Source: Colletes latitarsis
Lineage: Eukaryota; Arthropoda; Insecta; Hymenoptera; Colletidae
Assembly: GCF_051014445.1 (NCBI RefSeq)
Contig: NW_027488365.1
Location: 44,402,001 to 44,466,000, forward strand
Direction of reading: 5' to 3'
Length of the DNA: 64,000 nucleotides
Position 1 is the first letter of the stretch. Each line of letters opens with the position of its first letter. A program made the position numbers and the translations under genes. Of this stretch, positions 36,616 through 45,239 are shown piece by piece. Below the pieces are notes generated by a model that worked only from the letters and a program-made list of their open reading frames with translations, was not told the DNA's origin and ran no database searches.

Positions 36616-36629
36616 TAAAGAAGTCACTT
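36616..36629. repeat. LINE target-site duplication, 5' copy
   Basis: TAAAGAAGTCACTT, identical to 30606-30619. It lies at the junction between Copia gag sequence and the LINE 5' end. Confidence 0.95.
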
Positions 36630-36973
36630 GGATTTTCACCTTCTTTCATTTTTAATTCTAACAATCTTCTTTTACACAATAGCTTTACTGCACTGTTTTT
36701 AACTAGATAAATTTCGTCAAGCTTTGCAATCATATTTTTCGCAGTCGTTTCTGATATTATTAATTCTAACTGAGTGTTTGAAATACTGTTTACGATGTAA
36801 CTTTTTGCTTTAATTTCCTTTTTTATTCCAATCTTCGACTCTTATTTCAGCCGGTCTTTCATCATGTAGAATAACCTCGTTACAGTCTTTCATTTCTAAA
36901 AATAAATTTAGCCTGAATTTCCAGTTCCATAAAATATTTGTAACATGAAATCGTCCTTTTTTTCACTTGCCAT
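36630..36973 (-). pseudogene. Copia gag, 5' part, cut by the LINE
   Basis: The likely gag start is the ATG at 36973, reading MASEKKDDFMLQIFYGTGN before a frameshift and stop. Other frames continue with LNLFLEMKDCNEV, then AKSYIVNSIS, and finally an open stretch from 36733 that begins MIAKLDEIYLVKNSAVKLL and reaches KEGENPSDFF at the LINE boundary. This is the UBN2-like capsid layout of insect Copia elements. At least two frameshifts lie before the LINE insertion point. The reading frame resumes across the insertion at 30605 with NEFE-type residues. Confidence 0.75.
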
Positions 36974-37045
36974 GCTTCTATCTTAGGTTATCTTCCTTTC
37001 ACAACTAAATTTCTTTTCTTTACTGTTAACAAACAAACCACGGAC

Positions 37046-37056
37046 CTCTGCTACCA
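37046..37056 (-). promoter_or_regulatory. Copia primer-binding site, initiator-Met tRNA type
   Basis: Read on the minus strand, TGGTAGCAGAG follows the 5' LTR with no gap. It is complementary to the 3' end of initiator methionine tRNA (acceptor stem CTCTGCTA plus CCA), the primer class used by Copia/Ty1 elements. Eleven bases match; the next bases do not match the tRNA sequence I know from insects. Confidence 0.8.
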
Positions 37057-37273
37057 TGTTAAAATACTGTTTATATTATTTATTATAATGAATCTTGTTA
37101 CAAAACAAACACACTTATTTTCCATTGTGAAAAGAAAACTTAAAAACTAAAAGAACATTCCTCGACGTGTGCTTCTTTCACACACACACACACACCACAC
37201 TACCCCTCTTGTCTGAAGCGGTAAACTCCTAAACACTAAAGAAACTAACGAATTTTAAGTCATATTTCTAACA
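37057..37273 (-). repeat. Copia 5' LTR
   Basis: 217 bp with TG...CA ends. It is shorter than its partner because its CA tract is shorter (about 37180-37197). In minus-strand orientation it directly abuts the primer-binding site. By analogy with other LTR elements it would hold the promoter, but no clear TATA signal stands out in this AT-rich sequence. Confidence 0.95.
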
Positions 37274-37278
37274 ATAAC
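37274..37278. repeat. Copia target-site duplication, right
   Basis: ATAAC directly after the LTR end AACA, matching 26777-26781. Confidence 0.9.
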
Positions 37279-37536
37279 AGTAACAGTTTATAAAAAAATA
37301 ACGAATTTCCACAGATGCATAGAAATGCATATCAATAATGTACTGAATTAGGCGAATCGAATAATGTATAACTCACCCCGATCCGTGAACGGGCCTAGCG
37401 TTTGCTAGAAATATAATGTTCCATAACTTTTCAACAAAGTCTAAAATTTTTCCCAAGGGTTTTTGAATACCTATACACTGTATAGATATCCTGTTTCCTT
37501 CAACCGAACGACATGTGTCCCTAAAAAATATATTTA

Positions 37537-37690
37537 TAAAGTAAGTCGGTCAAGTAGGAAGAATATTCAGATATTTAAGAATATGAATATATTGGTAAAA
37601 ATATCCATTCCTCTTACCTTTATGTCCTGTGTATTGGATAATATAGATTTACATACTTTTACCGCTGAATTCGAAATTCTGAACTAAACA
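37537..37690 (+). repeat. Right copy of the direct repeat flanking the nested stack
   Basis: It matches 25019-25275 in the same orientation. Shared blocks are AAAGTAAGT, GGAAGAATATT, ATATTGGTAAAA, CCTCTT, TATTGGATAA and CTTTTACCG-TGAATT. The inverted repeats of the Merlin-like element lie just inside both copies, about 5-90 bp away. Confidence 0.6.
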
Positions 37691-38089
37691 TAGGTACAGG
37701 ACTCGTAAAAACCGTTTTTTATTCTTTTTATAGTTTTATCTGTTTTCCAAAAAACAACCAATTAAATTAAGTTGCAAGAATGCAAAAGCGATAAAACTTA
37801 CAGAGGCTTTAATAGAAAATTATAAAACAAAATGTTTACTTAAGACTTTACCTTTTGTAAAAACCGGCGATATTGACTGTGTGTGTGTAAATCGTCGTAC
37901 GTTCGTGCCCGGTGCAGTAAAACACGTGCATCGATCTAGGTTACGTACGTTCCTCACGTGCCACTTTCTCAATCTATACTTTTACATAAAAATTACTTAG
38001 AAAATCACTCCTACTCCTCATTTGGACAGAATTTTTACTTTCATGATTTTAGCGAAAAGTCGTTTTCCTGCTCGGGGAACACATATGTA
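37691..38089. other. Unrecognised spacer
   Basis: Mostly AT-rich, with a short CpG-rich stretch at about 37885-37965 (CGTCGTACGTTCGTGC, ACACGTGCATCGATC). No gene, repeat end or known motif could be assigned. Confidence 0.4.
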
Positions 38090-39466
38090 CAGGGTGTTCG
38101 GCCACCCCTGGGAAAAATTTTAATGGGGGATTCTAGATGCCAAAATACGAAAATACAGACGAAAATCAAGAATACCAATTTGTTGATAGAGGCTACGTTG
38201 AAAAGTTATTAACAATTAAACTCAAAAATTTCAAATTGTTCTGGAAAAATTGTTATCGGTTGCGGGGGTCAATTGCAATCATTTTTGGTGAATACACATA
38301 CCTCCGAAATCTTACCCACTTTCGAGATAAAAATTCGAGAATGTGTGAAATTTTTTCGATGGAAAAGAAAAATTTCAAATCGTTTTGGAAAAATTGTTAT
38401 CGGTTGCGGGGGTTACTTACAACCATTTTGGGTGAATCGTCATACCCCCCTAATCATGCGCATTTTCGAGAAAGAAATTCAGTACGGGCAGAACTTTAAA
38501 CGTTAATAACTTTTTAATAAAGCCTCCATTAACAAATTGGTATTCTTGATTTTCGTCTTACTTTGGTCTCTAGAATCCCCTGGGAGAAATTGTAATGGGA
38601 GATTCTAGAGGTTAAAGTAGGATGAAAATCAAGAATACCAATTTGTTGATGGAGTAATACGATACTAAACAAGTTATTGACGTTTAAAGTTCCGCTCTTA
38701 CTTTCGAATTTTTTTCTCGAAAATGCGCAGGATTTCGTATGTGGTATGTCTATTCACCGAAAATAATTGTAATTGACCCCCGAAACCGAAAGTAATTTTT
38801 TCAGAACGATTTGAAATTTTCTTTTTCTTTCGTCGAAAAATTTAGGCACTGTCTGTCGATTTTTCTTAAAAATTCCTTTCTGATTTTTATTCAGTTTGTA
38901 AAATAGTTGTTTAATAATACTCTTTGTGTAGGTACCCATGAGCTCTACTCGCGAAAAAAAACGTTTCATTGGAATATATTCACTATTCACTATATCAGTA
39001 GGAGTTGCGGGGGCTGTTTGAAAATTTGACCAGTTATATGGGATTTTTCTCACTTTACGGGGTCAAGGAACAACTTTTCCAACATCTCTACATATTCTCC
39101 ATTAAAATATGCGTTGTGTTGCTGTTTGAAACATTAAAATCGTTCAATCCGGCTGTCGACCAAAAAAAAAAAATGCTTGTAACTGACCCCTGCAACGAAA
39201 ACTAATTCTTCCAAGACGATTCGAAATTCTTTTTTACTTGAATTTTTTTTGTCGAAACTGAGTAGGATTTCGGGGGTACGATTCTAACTGACCTCCGCGA
39301 CCAAAAATAATTTTTTCAGAACGATTTGAAATTTTTTTATTTAATGTTATTAATAACTACTTTTTAACGAAACCTCAGTCGAAAAATTGATATTCTTAAT
39401 TTTCGTCTTATTTTGGCTTCTAGAATCTCCCATTAAAATTTTTCCCAGGGGTGGCCAAACACCCTG
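38090..39466. mobile_element. TIR element 1, CAGGGTGTTCGGCCA family, head-to-head dimer
   Basis: It starts CAGGGTGTTCGGCCACC and ends with the inverted form TGGCCAAACACCCTG, with TA on both outer sides (38088-38089, 39467-39468). The inverted ends extend about 100 bp, through AAAATTTTAATGGG, GATTCTAGA and AATCAAGAATACCAATTTG. A second pair of these ends, lacking the outer 15 bp or so, faces itself at about 38523-38650, so this looks like two copies joined head to head. Inside are diverged repeats of about 145 bp sharing TTTCAAAT-GTT-TGGAAAAATTG. I see no transposase, so it is non-autonomous. TA flanks fit Tc1/mariner-type mobility, but the family is not certain. Confidence 0.72.
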
Positions 39467-39557
39467 TATATATTAAATCAATATTAATGAAATTACACCT
39501 TGACCGAATTCATTTCAATCCCCCCACACTAATACATATATTGTGTGTAGCCCATAA

Positions 39558-40750
39558 ATGGTTGAGAATGGAGTCACCTTTCCTATACTGGTATTATTAG
39601 ATGGTCGCAGGTCCTGCATAAATTTCAATTTACATAATTTTTGTTTTGAGTAAACTCATTTTACTTTTTTGTATATTATTACCTAATGCAACTCATATTT
39701 TCCAGCCATGCGATGTAGGAATATTTAGACGATTAAAAGTTGCATGGCGAAGGGTAGTGCAGGAACATAGACAAAGTACGTAGGTAGACTAAACCCATTA
39801 CGAAGGTGAATTTCGCACCAATATATCATACCATATATAAATTCCATGAAGAAGGAAATGCTTTTAAAGCTTGTGGTGGCCTATGACCGTTTAACTCAAA
39901 TACAATTTACTAGACAAAACGTATTTCAGAAAGAAGAAAATAAATTAGAATTCATGTCGCCAGATGAAACTGACATCAATGACAGCAATATAGGTAGTTT
40001 TACATAGCATTCAAGAGCATATTCCAGATGATCTGAGAGGGGAACAATTTTCTTTTCTATATAGAAAATATTAAAATACAATCGGGACACAACTAAGACA
40101 CAACACAAGACACAACTCGCAGAGAGAAAGCACTGCTGATGTTCAACGCAGTGCAGTTCATAGTAACAGTAAAACCAATACCAGTGTAGAAGACTAATTT
40201 AACAACGTTTCGCTAGAAGAAACTAATATATGATATACTGATCATTAATTAACTTTAATATTTCATGACAATGATGCTTTTACTTTTTTCTAATGGGAAT
40301 TGTTTTGTTTCCGATGGTACTGAAATCAAACTACATTAATTCTACAACGTTACTTTACTTATTTTCTCGTAAAGACAAAGATTCTTCAGAATCTATTCTG
40401 GATAAACATTATCAACATTATCAAAAAATTGAAAAAACAACAAAGAAAAGAAAAGAAAAGAAAAGAAATATAGAAAGGTGTGTGCAATCAAAGTTACATC
40501 AAAGACATGGAAATAGACTCAGCTTGAAAAAATAGAAGCAATTGATAACCAGGAAAAAGAAAAACAAAGAATGAAAGAAGAACGATTAGAAAAGAAAAAA
40601 ACAAGCCGAGAAATTAAAAGAAGAAAAGCTATTGAAAAAAGAAAGAAAAACAGAAAAATGAAAAGGAAAAGGAGAAAGAAAAGCAAGACGAAGAGAAGGA
40701 GAAATGTAAAACTCAAACTAAAAATAAAAATAAAGTTAAGAACGTGAAAA
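39558..40750 (+). pseudogene. Tigger/pogo-like DDE transposase remnant
   Basis: In one frame from 39558 the sequence reads MVENGVTFPILVLLDGRRSC, where LDG is the block around the second catalytic aspartate of DDE_1 transposases. A stop and frameshift follow. A second frame reads PNATHIFQPCDVGIFRRLK and then VAWRRVVQEHR, the hallmark block of Tigger/pogo transposases. Further on, ITKVNFAPIYHTIYKFHEE and AFKACGG-PFN are also characteristic. After several stops, 40410-40750 encodes a very lysine- and arginine-rich tail (KKRKEKKRNIER; EKRKKNRKMKRKRRKK), matching the basic C-terminus of such proteins. The N-terminal CENP-B-type helix-turn-helix and the first aspartate are missing. Dead copy; its own inverted repeats were not found. 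Confidence 0.72.
40440..40472 (+). repeat. AAAAG microsatellite
   Basis: About five copies of AAAAG within the lysine-rich end of the transposase remnant. It probably arose by slippage in a purine-rich coding tail. Confidence 0.8.
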
Positions 40751-41058
40751 GAAAATAATAAATAATATTATTGTGTTGTTTTTACAGGGTGAATGTAGTA
40801 ACTGAACCAGGTGGTTATGACTATGCAACATTTTTATTAGCATCTTTTTCAAACTCCACTTGGAACAACACTGTACGTATGTATGTATGGGATTATCAGG
40901 AACCGTGTTTGTTCGTTAATCGGCACACTCGTATTTATTTCGTTAAACACAGTCACACCTACTACGTACTTTTCTTCAATCTTTCTCTCTTCCGTGCTGT
41001 CTTTTCTCGCTTTCTGGGTTATTCACCCATCAGCTGTTCGGCCGTACGCTCGCCGCGT
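40751..41058. other. Unrecognised segment before the foldback
   Basis: It opens with a pyrimidine tract and TTTTTACAG (40782-40790), a splice-acceptor-like sequence, followed by an open frame reading VNVVTEPGGYDYATFLLASF. The frame stays open to 41136 but has no motif I know. It may be a decayed exon or chance. Confidence 0.3.
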
Positions 41059-42278
41059 GTTGACCAGAGATGCCAGAAAAGCACCGAAGGTGCTTTCTCA
41101 CACTATGCCAGATCACGCGTACGTGAGCTCGTGTAGTTCCGGAAAATCGACAAAGGCAAACTGACGCATGCCCTCTTTCTCGATTATTCCGAAGTTGCCC
41201 GAAGTAATTTCGGACCGCCTCGTGAGAGTCGAGAGAGAAAGGCTCACATTTGCCTTCTCGCTCTTAACAACTGAAATCCGACCTCCCGTCTACGGCGTAC
41301 GATTTGGAATCTCGAGCTGTGATTCTCGACTGCCCAGGCATTTTTACTTTCCGACCTATGTAGGCGCACATAAGCAAAGTACCCATAATGGAAAAAAAAT
41401 TTTGTAAAATTTATTTTACGGAAATACACGTTTTAAGACCCCCTGATCATATTTTAATTATTGAAAAAGAAGAAATTTTTTTTATTATTCCCATGTATGA
41501 GTGTACATATGTATATTAATAATACGATTTTTCATCATACGAAGATTTCATTTAAGTTTTTCTTTTCTAGAGAAGATAGAGAAAAAGTTTATTTAATTTT
41601 TTTTACATAAAATTGAATTCTTCCCAAGATTTATATGAAACATTTAAAAGATCTTTCATAAATTACGCCTATGTATCGGAACAACTATAAAACAAGTATA
41701 TTCATTATTATCCATGGGCTGATTACAGTCAAAGTCTAACCGGCCTTTGAAGTGAGAACATAAAACTTAAATGTAAAGTTCCATGTAAATTCATTCAACC
41801 ATTTATACTCAATCGTATTAATAATATACATGTGTACGCTCATACATAGGAATAATAAAAAAAAATTTCTTTTTTTTCAATAATTAAAATATGATCAGGG
41901 GGTCTTAAAACGTGTATTTCCGTAAAATAAATTTTACAAAATTTTTTTTCCATTATGGGTACTTTGCTTATGTGCGCCCACATAGGTCGGAAAGTAAAAA
42001 TGCCTTGGGAGTCGAGGATCTCGGCTCGAGATTCCAAATCGAATGCCGTAGACGGGAAGTCGGATTTCAGTTGTTAAGAGCGAGAAGGCAAACGTGAGCC
42101 TTTCTCTCTCGACTCCCACGAGGCGGTCCGAAATTACTTCGGGCAACTTCGGAATAATCGAGAAAGAGGGCATGTGTCAGTTTGCCTTTGTCGACTTTCC
42201 GAAACTCCACGAGCTCACGTACGCGTGATCTGCCATGTGTGAGTATCGCACCGGGTGCTGAATCTGGCATCTATGGTG
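41059..42278. mobile_element. Foldback element with ~470-bp inverted arms
   Basis: The left arm (about 41059-41535) and right arm (about 41813-42278) are inverted copies, similar along their whole length. Matching blocks include AGATGCCAG, AGATCACGCGTACGTGAGCTCGTG, AAAGGCAAACTGAC, TTTCGGACCG, CTCTTAACAACTGAAATCCGA, AAGACCCCCTGATCATA and ATTAATAATACGAT (some with substitutions). The middle 280 bp is AT-rich and unique. Because the arms are copies, the same 79-codon frame appears at 41168-41407 (plus) and 41934-42173 (minus); this is not evidence of a gene. The structure fits a long-TIR non-autonomous DNA transposon. Exact ends and target duplication were not resolved. Confidence 0.8.
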
Positions 42279-42401
42279 TTGACGGCTTTTTCGGCGGTAA
42301 CCGTCTTCGCTCGTGCAAGCTCGTGGACAGCGAACGATTCGCTGTTCGGCCAAAAATTCGTGCGCGATTTAATAATTTTCAACTGCACGGTTCCCTACAT
42401 A
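42279..42401. other. Short spacer between foldback and TIR element 2
   Basis: Contains GCTGTTCGGCCAAAAATTCG, which recalls CAGCTGTTCGGCCG at about 41031, left of the foldback. The two may mark outer parts of the foldback element. Nothing else is recognised. Confidence 0.35.
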
Positions 42402-43078
42402 CAGGGTGTTCGGCCATCCATGGGAAAAATTTTAATGGGGGATTCTAGAGGTCAAAATAAGACGAAAATCAAGAATACCAATTTGTTGATGGAGGCACTG
42501 TTAAAAAGTTATTAATGTTTAAAGTTCCGCTCGTACTGAATTTTTTTCTCGAAAATGCGCAAGATTACGGGGGTATGTCTATACATAAAAAATGATTGTC
42601 ACCGACCCTCGCAACTGAAAATAATTTTTCACAGAACGATTTGAAATCTTTCTTTTTCATCGAAAAATATAGGCACCCGATTAGATTTTCGGTAAGGAAT
42701 TTTTTTCTCGAAAGTGCGTAGGATTTCGGGGGTATGTGTAATGACCAAAAATGATTGTAATTGACCCCTGTAACCGAAAATAATTTTTTTAGAACGATTT
42801 GAAAAATTTGTTTTTCGCCGAAAAATATCAACACATACTCGAATTTTTTTCTCGAAACTGAGTAGGATTCCGAATATATGTCTATTCACTAAAAATGCTT
42901 GTAATTGACCTCCGCAGCCGAAAATAATTTTTCTGGAACGATTTGAAATTTTTGAATCAAATTGTTAATAACTTTTTAACGAAGCCTCCATCAACAAATT
43001 GGTATTCTTGATTTTCGTCTTAGTTTGGACTCTAGAATATCCTATTAAAATGTTTCTCAGGGCTGGCCGAAAACCCTC
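42402..43078. mobile_element. TIR element 2, CAGGGTGTTCGGCCA family
   Basis: 677 bp, with ends CAGGGTGTTCGGCCATCC and the inverted GGCTGGCCGAAAACCCTC (outer base mutated), flanked by TA (42400-42401, 43079-43080). The inverted repeats extend about 100 bp, as in element 1. Internally, three diverged repeats of about 145-160 bp share CGAAAATAATTTTT and AGAACGATTTGAAA (near 42617, 42775 and 42918). No transposase is seen. Confidence 0.78.
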
Positions 43079-43094
43079 TATACTACTATGTTTA
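43079..43094. other. Right junction between island and satellite
   Basis: After TIR element 2 only 16 bp (its flanking TA, then CTACTATGTTTA) precede the resumption of satellite at CTAGATCCTGGG (43095). The left array stops after GTGTTGGCCA at 24373, almost the same phase of the monomer. Confidence 0.7.
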
Positions 43095-45239
43095 CTAGAT
43101 CCTGGGTTTTTTTCGGGTTTGAATCACGTAGTAATGTGGTACCACACAGAAACAGTCCATTAAACCTGGATTCGGACAGTATTTTGGAGGATAACACTGG
43201 TTAGGCTTGGGTTTCGTCTGGGTTATGTCCGCACCTGGCTCATGATTTTGCCTTCTTCGCATACTTGTTGGCCAGATCCTGGGTTTTTTTCGTGTTTGAA
43301 TCACGTAGTAATGTGGTAACAAACTGAAGCAGTCAATAAAACCTGGTTTCGATCAATATTTTAGAGGATAACACCGGTTAGGTCTGGGTTAGGTCTGGGT
43401 TATGCCCGCATCTGGCTCATGATTTTGCCTTCTTCGCATACTTGTTGGCCAGATCCTGGGCTTTTTTCGTGTTTGAATCACGTAGTAATGTGGTAATACA
43501 CTGAAGCAGTCAATAAAACCTGGTTTCGATCAATATTTTAGAGGATAACACCGGTTAGGTCTGGGTTAGGTCTGGGTTATGCCCGCATCTGGCTCATGAT
43601 TTTGCCTTCTTCGCATACTTGTTGGCCAGATCCTGGGGTTTTTTCGTGTTTGAATCACGTAGTAATGTGGAAACAAACTGAAGCAGTCAATAAAACCTGG
43701 TTTCGATCAATATTTTAGAGGATAACACCGGTTAGGTCTGGGTTAGGTCTGGGTTATGCCCGCATCTGGCTCATGATTTTGCCTTCTTCGCATACTTGTT
43801 GGCCAGATCCTGGGTTTTTTCCGTGTTTGAATCACGTAGTAATGTGGTAACACACTGAAGCAGTCAATTAAACCTGGTTTCGATCAATATTTCAGAGGAA
43901 AACACCGGTTAGGTCTGGATTAGGTCTGGGAAGTGCGCGCATCTGGCTTATACTTTCGCCTTCTTCGCATACTTGTTTGCCAGATCCTGGGTTTTTTTCG
44001 TGTTTGAAACACGTAGTAATGTGGTAACACACTGAAGCGGTCAATTAAACCTGGTTTCGATCAATATTACTGAGAATAACACCGGTTAGGTCTGGGTTAG
44101 GTCTGGGATATGCGCGCATCTGGCTTATACTTTCGCCATTTTCGCAAACTTGTTGGCTAGATCCTGGGTTTTTTTCGGGTTTGAATAACGCAGTAATGTG
44201 GTACCACACTGAAGCAGTCAATTAAACCTGGTTTCGATCAATATTTTAGAGGATAACACCGGTTAGGTCTGGGTTAGGTCTGGGTTATGCCCGCATCTGG
44301 CTCATGATTTTGCCTTCTTCGCATACTTGTTGGTCAGATCCTGGGCTTTTTTCGTGTTTGAATCACGTAGTAATGTGGTAATACACTGAAGCAGTCAATA
44401 AAACCTGGTTTCGATCAATATTTTAGAGGATAACACCGGTTAGGTCTGGGTTAGGTCTGGGTTATGCCCGCATCTGGCTCATGATTTTGCCTTCTTCGCA
44501 TACTTGTTGGCCAGATCCTGGGTTTTTTTCGTGTTTGAATCACGTAGTAATGTGGTAATACACTGAAGCAGTCAATAAAACCTGGTTTCGATCAATATTC
44601 TAGAGGATAACACCGGTTAGGTCTGGGTTAGGTCTGGGTTATGCCCGCATCTGGCTCATGATTTTGCCTTCTTCGCATACTTGGTGGCCAGATCCTGGGT
44701 TTTTTTCGTGTTTGAATCACGTAGTAATGTGGTAATACACTGAAGCAGTCAATAAAACCTGGTTTCGATCAATATTTTAGAGGATAACACCGGTTAGGTC
44801 TGGGTTAGGTCTGAGATTTGCGCGCATCTGGCTTATACTTTCGCCTTTTTCGCAAACTTGTTGGCCAGATCCTGGGTTTTTTCCGTGTTTGAATCACGTA
44901 GTAATGTGGTAATACACTGAAGCAGTCAATTAAACCTGGTTTCGATCAATATTTTAGAGGATAACACCGGTTAGGTCTGGGTTAGGTCTGAGATTTGCGC
45001 GCATCTGGCTTATACTTTCGCCTTCTTCGCATACTTGTTGGCCAGATCCTGGGCTTTTTTCGTGTTTGAATCACGTAGTAATGTGGTAATACACTGAAGC
45101 AGTCAATAAAACCTGGTTTCGATCAATATTTTAGAGGATAACACCGGTTAGGTCTGGGTTAGGTCCGGGATATGCCCGCATCTGGCTCATGATTTTGCCT
45201 TCTTCGCATACTTGTTGGCCAGATCCTGGGTTTTTTTCG

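Larger units (their letters stand above)
26782..37273 (-). mobile_element. Ty1/Copia LTR retrotransposon, decayed, with nested LINE
   Basis: Two direct LTRs (26782-27027 and 37057-37273) begin TGTTAAAAT and end TCTAACA in plus orientation. They are flanked by the 5 bp target duplication ATAAC (26777-26781 and 37274-37278). Subtracting the LINE and its duplicated target (6010 bp) leaves about 4.5 kb, a normal Copia length. Minus-strand order is 5' LTR, primer-binding site, gag, protease, integrase, reverse transcriptase, RNase H, 3' LTR. Integrase ahead of RT is diagnostic of Copia. At least four frameshifts plus the LINE insertion inactivate it. The LTRs differ by about four substitutions and a CA-repeat length change, so the insertion is fairly young. 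Confidence 0.95.
25281..37449 (+). mobile_element. Degenerate Merlin-like (ISXO2/IS1595-type) DNA transposon, split by Copia
   Basis: Long imperfect terminal inverted repeats bound this element. The left arm runs about 25281-25508. The right arm is about 26705-26781, continued after the Copia insertion at 37279-37449. Matching blocks in inverted orientation include TTCTAGCAAACG, GGATCGGG-TGAGTTATAC, AATTCGATTCG-CTAATTCAGTA, GGAAATTCG-TATTTTT and GACAGGTTCACAG. Without the Copia insert the element is about 1.67 kb, a normal Merlin size. The interior holds the transposase remnant at 26060-26412. I did not find a clean 8-9 bp target duplication. The outer ends are approximate. Confidence 0.65.

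Noticed and set aside
41168..41407. 79-codon frame, also seen at 41934-42173 on the other strand
   Set aside because: The second copy is the inverted arm of the foldback, so recurrence is not evidence of selection. No motif is recognised.
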